Positions 17,015-26,143 of a stretch of DNA of 64,000 nt are shown in pieces; the stretch's first letter is position 1; every line of letters starts with the position of its first letter. The position numbers and the translations under genes are program-made. This stretch comes from Pedobacter sp. FW305-3-2-15-E-R2A2. GTDB taxonomy: Bacteria > Bacteroidota > Bacteroidia > Sphingobacteriales > Sphingobacteriaceae. Below the pieces are notes generated by a model. That model was not told the origin of the DNA. It made no database searches and was given only the letters and a program-made list of their open reading frames with translations. The DNA lies in NCBI RefSeq assembly GCF_038446955.1, contig NZ_CP151803.1, forward strand, positions 6,262,001-6,326,000, read 5' to 3'.

Positions 17015-17590
17015 CTATTTGATGGTATACAAGACTATTAATAAGTTCAGTACATCTCCAACATTAGCGCGAATGATGCGCAATGCCTTAGTCAGGTGTG
17101 CTTCGGCTGTTTTCTGAGAAATGTTCAGTTGGGCGGCCACCTCGGAGAGGGATTGGTCCTGTAATTTATTATATTGAAATACCAGGCGGCATTTTTCAGG
17201 GAGTTTATTAGACAGCTCGGTGATGATTTCCAACAGGATTTTATGGTCTATCTCGATTTCTGAGGTAGCATTGGCCGTTAAAAGGCCAACAATATTTTCC
17301 TGCTGTCTGGAACGTTTCTCCTTAGAAAGGTAGCGGAATACCGCATAACGGGTCATTGCAGCAAGGTAAGATGGGATACACTGAATGTGGAGGCTTTCTC
17401 TTTTTTTCCAGAGGACCAGGAACACTTCCTGAACAATTCCTTCGGCAGCATCGGGGTCTTTTAAAAGCTTATGGGCGATATAATATAGTTTATCCCAATA
17501 TTGGTTGTATATTTCTGTAAAAGCTAATTCGTCGCCCTGCCTGAGGAGCAAGATGAGTTCATCGTCCGGAGTTAAATGATTAGCGTTCAC
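17015..17590 (-). CDS. ECF RNA polymerase sigma-70 factor (FecI-like)
   Basis: Alternative sigma factor expected to transcribe the adjacent susCD genes when released by FecR. 191 residues with sigma region 2 (about 22-90, FTEIYNQYWDKLYYIAHKLL and EGIVQEVFLVLWKKRES) and region 4 (about 130-180, LPEKCRLVFQYNKLQDQSLS and LNISQKTAEAHLTKAL). The start codon is GTG: no in-frame ATG lies upstream before the leader and this start gives the normal N-terminus. A TATTTTTG box (minus strand, 17625-17632) is a fair housekeeping -7 element. Unlike the second sigma gene in this window, no TAAGAC-type motif is seen upstream. Confidence 0.94.
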   Translation of the reverse strand: MNANHLTPDDELILLLRQGDELAFTEIYNQYWDKLYYIAHKLLKDPDAAEGIVQEVFLVLWKKRESLHIQCIPSYLAAMTRYAVFRYLSKEKRSRQQENIVGLLTANATSEIEIDHKILLEIITELSNKLPEKCRLVFQYNKLQDQSLSEVAAQLNISQKTAEAHLTKALRIIRANVGDVLNLLIVLYTIK

Positions 17591-17665
17591 AAGTTTGGTT
17601 AGAAAGTTTAAAACGAAGCTAATACAAAAATAACAAAAAGTGTAATTTAAAATCTTATAAATAAA

Positions 17666-17707
17666 ATCGCGGGAATGATTCTCAAAAGAATGGGCTATTC
17701 CCGCGAT
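17666..17707 (-). terminator. Terminator of the RND efflux operon
   Basis: ATCGCGGGAAT (17666-17676) pairs with ATTCCCGCGAT (17697-17707), an 11-bp stem with a 20-base loop, 12 bases after the adaptor stop codon; TTTTATTTAT follows on the minus strand. Confidence 0.8.
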
Positions 17708-17719
17708 GTTTTTATTGCT

Positions 17720-18817
17720 TTATATTTTTTGTCCGTCTTTCCATTCCTCCGTTCCTTTTTTCAGCACCTGATCAGCGATGTTTAAATCAGCAAATACTTC
17801 CATAAGTTCTCCCTTACGAATGCCAACAACGACAGGAACCTTTTTTAGGTGCTGTCCTTCCAGCCTGATAATGAATACGCCCGACTGCGCCTGGACAATA
17901 CTCGTTGCCGGCAACCAAAATGTCGCTTCCGGACGGCGCATATCGAGTTTTACCTGTGCATACTCGCCTCCCCCTAAAACCAGGTCTTTATTGATCACAT
18001 CGAATTCTGTGGTAACCGACCTTAGTTTCTGTTGCAGGAATGCACCATTTCTGGAAAGGAGCGCGTGAAATGTTTTGCCAGGCAGGGCGCTGACCGTAAA
18101 AGAGGCCTTCGTATTTTTTGAGACCGACTGGCTGTGTTTCTCCGGAATGGCCACCGTTAACCTCAGCTTGTCGTTCTGCACGATAGAGAATAACGGGGTC
18201 GTATTATTTTCTCCTACCAGCGCACCTACGGAAACATTTTTATCCATTACTGTTCCATCAAAAGGAGCCCTGATGCTCAGGTACTGCTGCAACTGGTCGG
18301 ATACCAGGGTGTTGGATTTTACCGCAGCATAAGCCGCACTGTCGCTTTTCAGTTTACTCAGTGCCTTGTCCAGCTCTATTGCTGCAACGGCCCCGGTCTT
18401 TATTGCTGCCTTTTTAAGTCTTTCATAAGATTGCCGGCTGTAGCGGTAATCTTCATAAAACTTCCGCTCGTCGGACTTTGCAGACACATAACGCTGGGCT
18501 ACTTCAGGGGCTTCCAATACCGCCAGCAGTTGTCCTTTTTTCACTTTACTTCCCCTGTCTACAAATATTTTTTTCAGGAATCCTTTAACTTTAGGATAGA
18601 TCATCACCTCTTCATAAGGCCTCAGCTCTCCCGGCAAGGAAAGCTGATAGACTGGTTGTTCCAATACGGGTTTTACGAATTGTGGCTTTGGCAGTTCCGT
18701 TTTCGGTGCCGCCTGTTGTCCGCTCTTCGGCTGTTCAGAAGCGCATCCGGCCAATGCCAGTGGAAGGCATAACAAGAAGGTATATTTTTCGATGTGTATT
18801 TTTTTTAATAGTCTCAT
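17720..18817 (-). CDS. RND efflux periplasmic adaptor (MFP/HlyD family)
   Basis: Bridges the inner-membrane RND pump and the TolC-like channel. 365 residues. Lipoprotein signal with lipobox LALAGC near residue 24. A split biotinyl-lipoyl domain (VMIYPKVKGFLKKIFVDRG and YLSIRAPFDGTVMDKNVSVG) flanks an alpha-helical hairpin (about 110-175), followed by beta-barrel and membrane-proximal domains (LRLTVAIPEKHSQSV, FWLPATSIVQAQSGVFIIR). It is the last gene of a tolC - RND - adaptor operon, starting 7 bases after the pump gene; adaptor-last order is less common than adaptor-first. Exported substrate unknown. Confidence 0.94.
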   Translation of the reverse strand: MRLLKKIHIEKYTFLLCLPLALAGCASEQPKSGQQAAPKTELPKPQFVKPVLEQPVYQLSLPGELRPYEEVMIYPKVKGFLKKIFVDRGSKVKKGQLLAVLEAPEVAQRYVSAKSDERKFYEDYRYSRQSYERLKKAAIKTGAVAAIELDKALSKLKSDSAAYAAVKSNTLVSDQLQQYLSIRAPFDGTVMDKNVSVGALVGENNTTPLFSIVQNDKLRLTVAIPEKHSQSVSKNTKASFTVSALPGKTFHALLSRNGAFLQQKLRSVTTEFDVINKDLVLGGGEYAQVKLDMRRPEATFWLPATSIVQAQSGVFIIRLEGQHLKKVPVVVGIRKGELMEVFADLNIADQVLKKGTEEWKDGQKI

Positions 18818-18824
18818 TTTCGGA

Positions 18825-21800
18825 TTATATATGGGGAATTAATAGGTTTTTATTCATTGGATCATCAGGATCAAGGCTGAGGCTATCTCTTTTCTTGTTT
18901 TTCATGATCAGTACAAAGAGCTGTGGTAAAACCAGCAGCGCAGTCAGAGTAGATAGAAGGAGTCCTCCGATAACGGCCTGTCCCAATGGAGCAATTTGTT
19001 CGCCACCTTCTCCCATCCCTATTGCCATCGGAACCATCCCTGCAATCATCGCCATGGTGGTCATAATGATGGGACGTAAACGCGATGAAACGGCCAGAAG
19101 AGCGGCCTGTCTTACAGGCAACCCATGTTTCAGGCGGTTCACTTCCGCCTGATTGATCATCAGCACTGCATTAGAAACAGAGACGCCTACCGACATGATG
19201 ATGCCCATATACGATTGCAGGTTCAAGGTACTTCCGGAAATCAACAGCATCAACAGGCTTCCTCCGATCACGGCCGGAACCACAGAAAGGATTAATCCGG
19301 ATAAGGCAAAAGATTGGTAATAGGCGGTCAGCATCAGGAAAATCACGACTATCGCAACTGCCAGTCCGGTTTGTAATCCGGAAAGGGTTTCTTCGAGCAA
19401 TTGCATCAGCCCTTCTGAAGAAACCAGCAGTCCTCTGGGCGGTTCACCTACCTCCTTAAGGACCTTTTGTACCGCTGTTGAAGCGGCGCCCAGATCTGAC
19501 TGATGAACATTGGCCAATACCGTTACGTACCGGTTTGGTCCCTGCCGGTTCACCTGTGCAGGTAATTTGACCATCTGAAGTATCGCGACATCTTCCAGAA
19601 CCGGCCTTGACTGTCCCGATTTCAGGGGCAATGAACGTAGCCTATCCAACGATTGCATGTCTGGTTCCGGAACCTGGACTTGCACCTGAAAAACAAGACC
19701 TGACTTAGGATCTATCCAAAGATTTTTATTGGTAAAACGGGTAGATGAAGTGGCCATAGTCAGCGCTTTACTGACATCATCCATGGTCAATCCAAACTGG
19801 GCCGCCTGTTCCCTGTTTACATTAATCTGTACACTTGGATAATTGAGGGGTTCCGCGATCCGTACATCACGAAGAAAAGGGACTTTCTTTAATCCGGCTT
19901 CAATCTTCATGGCAAACTTCTCTGCACCCTTCAGTTGTCCTGCGGCCACTTTAATCTGAACGGGGTTCATTGCCCCCTGGCTCATGATTTTCTCCACCAA
20001 CTCCATCGGTTCAAAACTGATCCTGAGTTCAGGCATTTGTTTATCTACTTCTTTACGAATTTGTTCTTTAAGACCTGAAATTGATTTATCGAATTTTTTC
20101 TGATCTATGGACAACTGTAAAACGGCTTCATGAGAAGCACTCGTAAAGAGGAAAATGGGATTGATGGCAGTTGCAGAAGGTTGTAAGCCAACAAATGCAG
20201 AGCTGATTTTAACCGAGCCTTCCGGCATCTGTGCGGTAATCACGCGGGTTAACCGTTCGAGATAAGCTTCTGTTTTTTCCAGTCTGCTTCCTTCGGGGGC
20301 CAACATCCGGACTTGAATGTCGCCACTGTTACTGGCAGGAAGGATATCTGTTCCAATCGTTAATCCTGCTGCAAGAATCATACTGAGCACAAGGACAACA
20401 TAAAGCCCGATCACCCTCCCTGTTTTTTGCTGACCTGCACGAATCAGCATCAGGTAACGCCGCTTAAATTTTTCAAACCGCGTCAGCTCTTTTCTATGCA
20501 GGCTAATCTTATGGTGCTGGAAAAGTTCCGGTTTCATCAGCCAGTTGGCGAGAATGGGAACAAATGTTTGTGATGCGATAAAGGAGGCGATCATGGCAAA
20601 GGCCACAGCCAGTGATAAAGGCATAAACATATCTCTGGGAATGCCAGTCATCATGAAAGAAGGAATCAATACTGCCAGGATACAGAACAGGATCAGAATT
20701 TTGGGAATAGAAATTTCCAGTAATGCATCCAGGATGGCCCTTTGTTTCGGTTTTTCCATTTCAAAATGCTGGTGGATATTTTCTATCGTTACCGTTGCTT
20801 CATCCACGAGAATACCTATGGCCAGTGCCAGTCCACTGAGGGTCATAACATTGATGGTCTGACCAAACATATACAACATAATCACTGCCGAAAGGATGGC
20901 AATGGGAATGGTAAGCACCACAATCAAGGCTCCCCTGGAATCTCCGAGAAAAAGAAACACCATTAATCCTGTTAAGATCGCGCCAAGCAGCCCTTCATGA
21001 ATCAGGTTTTCAAGCGAGCGTTCTATGTATCCGCTTTGGTCAAATACATATTTCACATCCACATCTTCGGGCAATGCGGCCTTCAGCTTTGGAATAGAGG
21101 CTTTCAGATTTTCCACCACCTTGAGCGTAGAAGCATCCGCCTTTTTGATCACCGGAAGGTAAACGGAACGTTTGCCATTGATGATCGCATATCCCGTCGT
21201 TACATCGGCGGCATCCTCTACACTGGCAATGTCTTTTACAAAAACATTCGTTCCTGAGCCATTCCTGATGGGAATATTCAGGAATTCTTCCGGGCCATTG
21301 GCCATAGAATTAACCGGGCTCATCAGGTTCTGATCACCGATCCGAATGTTTCCTGCCGGAGCAGGGAAGTTATTTTTGGCAATGGCAGTGGTCACTTCTT
21401 CTGCGGATAAACCATAAGAAAGCATCAGTTCCGGATTCACTTTAACCACCATTGTTCTTACATTTCCCCCAAAAGGCGCCGGTGCGGTTACTCCGGGAAT
21501 CGTCACAAACATCGGTCTGATTTTGGTCAGGGCAAGGGTTTGTAATTCTGTAATGGATTTTTCCGCACTTTCAAATACCAACTGTCCAATGGGAAGAGAA
21601 CTTCCATCAAAACGGACTACCTGTGGAGGTACTGCGCCCGGAGGCAGGAAGCCCATCGCACGGGACACCTGTGCCGAGAGCTCTCCCGAGGCCTGTGCCA
21701 TATCTGTTCCGGGATAAAAAGTAAGCTTCATCAAGGTAAATCCCTGAACACTCTTAAAATCTATGTCCTTTACTCCGCTGACAAAAATGAGTACCTTTTG

Positions 21801-22001
21801 AAACTCATTGGCCATAAAGCCATCCATATAAGCCGGGGTCAATCCTCCATAAGGCATGGCAATATAGATGACCGGCAGTTCCACCTTTGGAAAGATATCT
21901 ACATTGATGTTTCTAATGGCGGTAAAAGAAAAATAGGCAATCGCCAGGATGGCCACCATTATTGTTAAAGGCTTTTTTAATGCAAACCTGATCATATTCA
22001 T
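18825..22001 (-). CDS. RND efflux pump, inner-membrane permease (AcrB/MdtB-like)
   Basis: Proton-driven exporter, 1058 residues, the full RND length with 12 membrane helices and two large periplasmic loops. The N-terminus FALKKPLTIMVAILAIAYFS is the first helix. Porter-domain motifs include VNIDIFPKVELPVIYIAMPY-like sequence and KVNPELMLSYGLSAEEV. The TM4 motif is GILVDEATVTIENIHQHFE: Asp-Glu where AcrB has Asp-Asp, so the proton relay is slightly unusual. TM10-12 contains SVGVSVSNAVLMINQAE and RLRPIIMTTMAMIAGMVPMA. Small-molecule export (HAE1-like) is favoured over metal export, since the HME signature is not evident. Starts 6 bases after tolC. Confidence 0.94.
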   Translation of the reverse strand: MNMIRFALKKPLTIMVAILAIAYFSFTAIRNINVDIFPKVELPVIYIAMPYGGLTPAYMDGFMANEFQKVLIFVSGVKDIDFKSVQGFTLMKLTFYPGTDMAQASGELSAQVSRAMGFLPPGAVPPQVVRFDGSSLPIGQLVFESAEKSITELQTLALTKIRPMFVTIPGVTAPAPFGGNVRTMVVKVNPELMLSYGLSAEEVTTAIAKNNFPAPAGNIRIGDQNLMSPVNSMANGPEEFLNIPIRNGSGTNVFVKDIASVEDAADVTTGYAIINGKRSVYLPVIKKADASTLKVVENLKASIPKLKAALPEDVDVKYVFDQSGYIERSLENLIHEGLLGAILTGLMVFLFLGDSRGALIVVLTIPIAILSAVIMLYMFGQTINVMTLSGLALAIGILVDEATVTIENIHQHFEMEKPKQRAILDALLEISIPKILILFCILAVLIPSFMMTGIPRDMFMPLSLAVAFAMIASFIASQTFVPILANWLMKPELFQHHKISLHRKELTRFEKFKRRYLMLIRAGQQKTGRVIGLYVVLVLSMILAAGLTIGTDILPASNSGDIQVRMLAPEGSRLEKTEAYLERLTRVITAQMPEGSVKISSAFVGLQPSATAINPIFLFTSASHEAVLQLSIDQKKFDKSISGLKEQIRKEVDKQMPELRISFEPMELVEKIMSQGAMNPVQIKVAAGQLKGAEKFAMKIEAGLKKVPFLRDVRIAEPLNYPSVQINVNREQAAQFGLTMDDVSKALTMATSSTRFTNKNLWIDPKSGLVFQVQVQVPEPDMQSLDRLRSLPLKSGQSRPVLEDVAILQMVKLPAQVNRQGPNRYVTVLANVHQSDLGAASTAVQKVLKEVGEPPRGLLVSSEGLMQLLEETLSGLQTGLAVAIVVIFLMLTAYYQSFALSGLILSVVPAVIGGSLLMLLISGSTLNLQSYMGIIMSVGVSVSNAVLMINQAEVNRLKHGLPVRQAALLAVSSRLRPIIMTTMAMIAGMVPMAIGMGEGGEQIAPLGQAVIGGLLLSTLTALLVLPQLFVLIMKNKKRDSLSLDPDDPMNKNLLIPHI

Positions 22002-22007
22002 AATGTC

Positions 22008-23393
22008 TTATTTTAAATTGTTGAACAGATAGCTGTAATCACCGGAAAGCTCGGCCTTGGTATTCAGCTGGTTCCAAAGCTCCTGACATAGTTCGAGATC
22101 GCTGTTCTCCACTTGCTGTAACAGCGCCTGAATCTGAAGGAGTTCTGTCAGGTTGATCAGTCCGGCTTCATATCTCGACAAGTACAAGTCATAGGCATTT
22201 AAGGTTTTCTTCAGTGCGGTTTTCGTTTTCGCCACTTGTTTAACCTGTGCGGCGATTCGCGAAGAGATGGCCTGCAAAGCGGTATTCATCTGAAGCTTTT
22301 GCAACTGATATTGAGATTGTACTACATCGACCTGTTTCTGAGCACGTTTTTTTTCCAACGAACCAGTGTACAGGCCCGTAAGATTCCAGCTGAGCCCCAA
22401 CCCGATCAGGTAATTACGGGAACTGTTGTCAAATCCGGAAGCAAAATCCTGATGTACACGCCCATCCCTGCTGATCCCCGTTCCCCGCGCAGAAAGACCA
22501 GCAAGCAAAGCGATGGAGGGCAATTGCTTTCTTGCCAAAACCTTTTTCTGGCTCTGTTGATATTTGAAGCGCTGATCCAGAACCTGTAGAAATGGATGGC
22601 TTGCGGACACAGAATCCAGACTTTGATCCGGCAGTCTGATGTTCCTGTAAATTTCCAGCGCAAGAATAGGCATTCCGCTCAGTCCGGGTACAAATTCCTT
22701 CAGGTTATCCTGACCTTCGGCATATTTGCCCTTCCACTCTTCTTGCAGCGACATCGCCTGGAGGTAAGCAGCAGCCGCAAGAGCGGTATCTGCGCCAGGC
22801 TTCAATCCCGCTTCGGCCAGGCTTGAAGAAAGGTCAAAAATTTCCTTTACACGTGACACATTTTTATCCGCCCAGCTTAAACCTGACTGGGCATAAAGTA
22901 CATTCAGGTAAGTCCTTGTCATTTTAGCACGGAGTGAGAGCAAGGAAGCCTCATAATTACTTTGCGCTTCCCGGACTTCAAATCCCGCAGCTTCCACCAT
23001 CTTTTGTTGTTTGCCAAACTGAGAGATCTTCCAATCCAGCAAGACCGAGCCAAAAGTATTCATCGTGTTGCCCGAAGCACCAGGCTTCTTTTCCACATTG
23101 CCATTCACATTGAATACACCTGGAATTGGAAAGAATGCGCCATTTGTACCTGCAAAAGTGCCAAAGGAGTTTTGTAATTGTAACTGAACCTGCGGAAGAG
23201 CTGCAGTTTTCAACTCTTTCTTCCGATATTCAAATTCTTCGATCCTCGCCTGCTTTTCAGTCAGCATAGGATATTTGTCGCCCATCAATTCCCATAAATA
23301 GGAAAGTGAGCCTTCTTTAGGTCCCTGAGAGTAGGCGCAAACACTGTATAGCATCAGCAGCATACCCGTCAGATAAAGAGGTAGTTTCTTCAT
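22008..23393 (-). CDS. TolC-family outer-membrane efflux channel
   Basis: Outer-membrane exit duct for the RND pump. About 461 residues from the third of three consecutive ATG codons (23399, 23396, 23393); the last gives a compact signal peptide MKKLPLYLTGMLLMLYSVCA. Two OEP repeats are visible as long helical stretches (EEFEYRKKELKTAALPQVQL and KRAQKQVDVVQSQYQLQKLQ), and GLGLSWNLTGLYTGSLEKKR is typical of the second repeat. First gene of the three-gene efflux unit. Upstream, 23394-23499 contains an imperfect inverted repeat (GTTGTTC-N5-GAACGAC at 23432-23450) that could be an operator. Confidence 0.93.
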   Translation of the reverse strand: MKKLPLYLTGMLLMLYSVCAYSQGPKEGSLSYLWELMGDKYPMLTEKQARIEEFEYRKKELKTAALPQVQLQLQNSFGTFAGTNGAFFPIPGVFNVNGNVEKKPGASGNTMNTFGSVLLDWKISQFGKQQKMVEAAGFEVREAQSNYEASLLSLRAKMTRTYLNVLYAQSGLSWADKNVSRVKEIFDLSSSLAEAGLKPGADTALAAAAYLQAMSLQEEWKGKYAEGQDNLKEFVPGLSGMPILALEIYRNIRLPDQSLDSVSASHPFLQVLDQRFKYQQSQKKVLARKQLPSIALLAGLSARGTGISRDGRVHQDFASGFDNSSRNYLIGLGLSWNLTGLYTGSLEKKRAQKQVDVVQSQYQLQKLQMNTALQAISSRIAAQVKQVAKTKTALKKTLNAYDLYLSRYEAGLINLTELLQIQALLQQVENSDLELCQELWNQLNTKAELSGDYSYLFNNLK

Positions 23394-23431
23394 CATCAAA
23401 AATTAAAATTGTAGCAATACGTGATTAGCAT

Positions 23432-23450
23432 GTTGTTCTTTCGGAACGAC
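23432..23450. promoter_or_regulatory. Imperfect inverted repeat upstream of tolC
   Basis: GTTGTTC, five bases, GAACGAC: 7-base arms with one mismatch, 39 bases from the tolC start. Candidate binding site for a dimeric repressor of efflux; no regulator gene is adjacent, so support is weak. Confidence 0.25.
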
Positions 23451-23458
23451 ATGAACGG

Positions 23459-23481
23459 ATTAAACAGCAGCGCCGTTTAAT
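23459..23481 (-). other. 10-bp hairpin between the small lipoprotein and tolC
   Basis: ATTAAACAGC (23459-23468), loop AGC, GCCGTTTAAT (23472-23481), one wobble. No U-tract follows on the minus strand. May reduce read-through from the small lipoprotein gene or act as an operator. Confidence 0.35.
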
Positions 23482-23499
23482 TTAATGGAAGAAGAGCTG

Positions 23500-23871
23500 C
23501 TATATCAATAAAAGCCTGTTTTTGATAAACAGGGGAACCGGAGAACCGGAAAGGTCCGGATTTGAGGGCACTGCCAGGTATTTGTCTTTTTTAAAGAAAA
23601 ATGCGGACAGCATAAAATCCGGTAAAAGAAAAAACAGAATCAGGGCTGATGCCGACATCTGGGTCACATTCTGTTTAAAAAGAATTCCGTCTGCGGAGTT
23701 CAATGTCGTCGTGCAAATCTTACTGACTTTGATGTTAGTTACGGCGACAGGGCTGACTTCCGCAAAAAAGGATTGGATTCCTTTTCTAACAGAACATGCA
23801 GAAAGTACAAAGCAGCCCATCAATACAAATAACAGCAGCGGTTTTAAGCGGCCGGCATTTTCATTTCGCAT
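23500..23871 (-). CDS. Small putative lipoprotein, unknown function
   Basis: 123 residues from ATG at 23871; upstream in-frame ATGs overlap the DsrE-like gene and give no signal peptide. The N-terminus (MRNENAGRLKPLLLFVLMGC then FVLSAC) carries one or two candidate lipoboxes. The middle has two cysteines or one plus the lipobox (SKICTTTLNSADGILFKQNV) and a hydrophobic segment (ALILFFLLPDFMLSAFFF) that could span or lie in the membrane. No family recognised. It lies 61 bases after the DsrE-like gene and 106 bases before tolC on the same strand, so it may belong with the efflux cluster. The opposite-strand frame 23522-24091 is taken as a shadow. Confidence 0.55.
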   Translation of the reverse strand: MRNENAGRLKPLLLFVLMGCFVLSACSVRKGIQSFFAEVSPVAVTNIKVSKICTTTLNSADGILFKQNVTQMSASALILFFLLPDFMLSAFFFKKDKYLAVPSNPDLSGSPVPLFIKNRLLLI

Positions 23872-23932
23872 GGGATTTGAGATTTTATACATGTCTTGCA
23901 AACATAGCTTTTTTAAAACGGACATGAAAACT

Positions 23933-24385
23933 TTAAGGATGAACAACTGCCCAGCCCTGTTGCTGGCGAATGATAATTTCCCCATTTCCGCTGGGAACGA
24001 AACTGATGAAATCGAACAATTCAGATTTATCAATTTTCCTTTCCTTCAGGGTGTTCTCACATTGGGCCAGGATCACACCTTTCGACTGTAACAATTTTAA
24101 AGCAGCTTCGTAATTGCTGTTCTTTTGGTAAACTGCCACCCCATCACCAAAGACAATCAGTTCTAATTCCAGTTTGCCTTTAAGGCGGGGATCTTCCAAT
24201 GCATTTTTGATGTTCCGTAAAGTGCCATTGATCTTTTTCTCCTCTCCGCTATTGAGCACATATAGCGCTTTGTAGTGTTTCATGGTCGCTTTGGCACCTG
24301 TAAAACCGGCTTTTTCCTGCGCCATCAGTGGTTTTAAAAAAGCAGAAAAAAGGAACATGCAGAGGATAAAGGTTAGATTTTTCAT
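23933..24385 (-). CDS. Secreted DsrE/DsrF-like protein
   Basis: 150 residues from ATG at 24385, chosen because it gives a standard signal peptide (MKNLTFILCMFLFSAFLKPL, cleavage after LMAQ). The mature part matches the DsrE fold: KALYVLNSGEEKKINGTLRN, ELIVFGDGVAVYQKN and GVILAQCENTLKERKI, where the Cys in AQCENTL is at the usual position of the DsrE-family cysteine. DsrE proteins handle sulfur or redox-active thiols in the cytoplasm; exported versions occur in Bacteroidota with unknown role. First gene of a minus-strand series leading to the RND operon. Divergent from the FMN reductase. Confidence 0.8.
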   Translation of the reverse strand: MKNLTFILCMFLFSAFLKPLMAQEKAGFTGAKATMKHYKALYVLNSGEEKKINGTLRNIKNALEDPRLKGKLELELIVFGDGVAVYQKNSNYEAALKLLQSKGVILAQCENTLKERKIDKSELFDFISFVPSGNGEIIIRQQQGWAVVHP

Positions 24386-24472
24386 AGTTTCATCTTCATT
24401 TAAATTGGGGATCAGCATGCAATATATGTTTTTTAACAAGGTGCATCAAAATCTAAAAAGAAAGAGATTTTA

Positions 24473-24480
24473 TACCTTTG
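24473..24480 (+). promoter_or_regulatory. -7 element (TACCTTTG) of the FMN reductase gene
   Basis: TACCTTTG matches TAnnTTTG, 24 bases before the ATG at 24505. It overlaps the upstream in-frame ATG at 24478, which argues that the downstream start is the real one. No TTG at -33. Confidence 0.5.
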
Positions 24481-24504
24481 AACGATCATAAGGTTAATCA
24501 AAAG

Positions 24505-25092
24505 ATGAGAACAGCTAAAATAAATATCCTTGCCATTTCCGGAAGCACCAGAAAAACCTCTTCAAATATTAACCTGATTAAGGCCATTGCCCTATTGGCC
24601 ACAGAAATTTTTTCGATCACTATTTTTGAAGGGCTCACAGAATTGCCTCATTTTAATCCGGATCTGGATTATGGACAAGTGGCAGAAGATGAAAAGGTGG
24701 CAAGCTTCAGAAAGCAGCTCAGGGATGCTGATGCGGTTTTAATCTGTACCCCCGAGTATGCCGTTGGCGTTCCCGGTACTTTAAAAAACGCCATTGACTG
24801 GACTGTTTCTACGATGGAATTCTCCAAAAAACCGGTAGCTTTGATTACGGCATCCACCTCGGGAAGCAGGGCACATCAATCTTTACTTGGAACCTTATTA
24901 ATTATTGAATCCAAAATCAGTTCCGCTACACAACTCCTGATTTCTGCGATTCAAACAAAGTTGAATTCAGATCTTCAGATTACAGATGAGGAGACGCTAA
25001 ACAAGGTTAGTCAGCTGATACGGTCTTTAACGGAAATTGTAAACGGAGAATTCCCAGAGTCCGGGCTTTTGCCTGCGCCGCTTTTAAATTAG
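24505..25092 (+). CDS. NADPH-dependent FMN reductase family protein
   Basis: Flavodoxin-fold quinone/azo/chromate reductase type. About 195 residues starting MRTAKINILAISGSTRKTSS, where the ISGSTR loop binds the FMN phosphate. ADAVLICTPEYAVGVPGTLK with the following NAIDW is the family signature for the isoalloxazine-binding loop. The upstream ATG at 24478 would put the start inside the promoter box. A single-gene transcription unit divergent from the DsrE-like gene; both redox themes suggest a link to thiol or xenobiotic stress, but this is only inference. Confidence 0.9.
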   Translation: MRTAKINILAISGSTRKTSSNINLIKAIALLATEIFSITIFEGLTELPHFNPDLDYGQVAEDEKVASFRKQLRDADAVLICTPEYAVGVPGTLKNAIDWTVSTMEFSKKPVALITASTSGSRAHQSLLGTLLIIESKISSATQLLISAIQTKLNSDLQITDEETLNKVSQLIRSLTEIVNGEFPESGLLPAPLLN

Positions 25093-25217
25093 CCCGGCGC
25101 GCCCCTCTCCCAACAGTAGGTTTACCGATACAGACTCAGAACAGGAGATATTTAATCAGCACCGGAGACATTTAGCAAGTGTAAAAACAAAGATCTTTGA
25201 ATAACTTTAGGACGATC

Positions 25218-26096
25218 ATGACTCATAAATCAATAATTAAGCTATTTCTAATCCTGTTCATCTTTAGTTCCTGCAGTAATAAAGAGAAAGACAAATATCC
25301 GGAAATTAAAAATTTCCCTGAATTTAACAGCACTTCGAAAAACATTTACCTGGAACAGTTGGGTACTGATGAGGAAGATATCTGTCGGGTGTATCCTTCA
25401 AGAGATCAGAAAAGACTCGTTGTGATCAGCAGACTGATCAGGGAAGATGCGCATAAGCAATATCGTTTACAGGTTTATGATACCGCGCTAAACGTCCTGA
25501 AAAAGATCGATGCTCCTGAGCTGGACGGCTTATTTGGAACAGATGATCTGGAAAATATCTATGCAGGCAAAGGTTATTTTGAACACCATTCTTATCAATA
25601 TCGCCCAATACAACAAATGACAGTAACTGATCAGCCTTCCAGGTCAGGAAAGTCGCTGGAAATTGATCGAAAAGCCTTGTTTGAGATGCCACAAAGAGGA
25701 GATACATTGCTCAGTTTTCAGCGTAAAGATTATCATGGACTCTTTTATTATATGAAGCATTCGGGAAAAGTTTACCAGATCTTTTTCAAGAACTGTGCGT
25801 ATTGTGAGAGCAAATTCAATGCAGATTGGTCTATTTCAGAATATCGGGCAGCAGATAACGGGACAAACCAGATAATCGGCCCTTACGACAGGCTTCCTAA
25901 GGGATGGTTTAAGGACAATTCGATCTATTACTACCGAATAGAATTTGCCGGAGCAGCAATCGATTTTAAAATCAGATATATGGACGAAAGTCAGGGCAGC
26001 CTTCTGAAAAAGATAGATTTTGCAGGCCAGACCTTTCTTTTTCATAAAGAAACGGGACAGCAAAACCGCAAGTTGTATTTCTTCAAAAAAGGATAA
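25218..26096 (+). CDS. Putative lipoprotein, unknown function
   Basis: 292 residues from ATG at 25218 (an upstream ATG at 25197 lacks support). Signal MTHKSIIKLFLILFIFSSC with lipobox FSSC. The body is rich in beta-strand-like segments, e.g. RLVVISRLIREDAHKQYRLQ and LQVYDTALNVLKKID, suggestive of a beta-propeller or lipocalin-like sheet protein. It has a CAYC pair (KNCAYCESKF) that could bind metal or form a disulfide. No family recognised. A TAACTTTA box at 25202-25209 resembles the -7 element but would give almost no leader. It ends in a strong terminator that includes its own stop codon. Confidence 0.7.
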   Translation: MTHKSIIKLFLILFIFSSCSNKEKDKYPEIKNFPEFNSTSKNIYLEQLGTDEEDICRVYPSRDQKRLVVISRLIREDAHKQYRLQVYDTALNVLKKIDAPELDGLFGTDDLENIYAGKGYFEHHSYQYRPIQQMTVTDQPSRSGKSLEIDRKALFEMPQRGDTLLSFQRKDYHGLFYYMKHSGKVYQIFFKNCAYCESKFNADWSISEYRAADNGTNQIIGPYDRLPKGWFKDNSIYYYRIEFAGAAIDFKIRYMDESQGSLLKKIDFAGQTFLFHKETGQQNRKLYFFKKG

Positions 26097-26140
26097 GCCC
26101 CGGGTATCTGTTCATCAGATCTTCGGGCCTTATCCTTTTT
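26091..26140 (+). terminator. Terminator overlapping the lipoprotein stop codon
   Basis: GGATAAG (26091-26097) pairs with CTTATCC (26129-26135), with inner stems CCCG/CGGG and ATCTG/CAGAT, followed by TTTTTCTTTT. The TAA stop lies in the 5' arm. It separates this gene from the convergent DinB gene. Confidence 0.85.
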
Positions 26141-26143
26141 CTT

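Noticed and set aside
23522..24091. 189-codon plus-strand frame across the DsrE-like and small lipoprotein genes
   Set aside because: It lies opposite two minus-strand genes with signal sequences and ends in low-quality sequence without a known fold.
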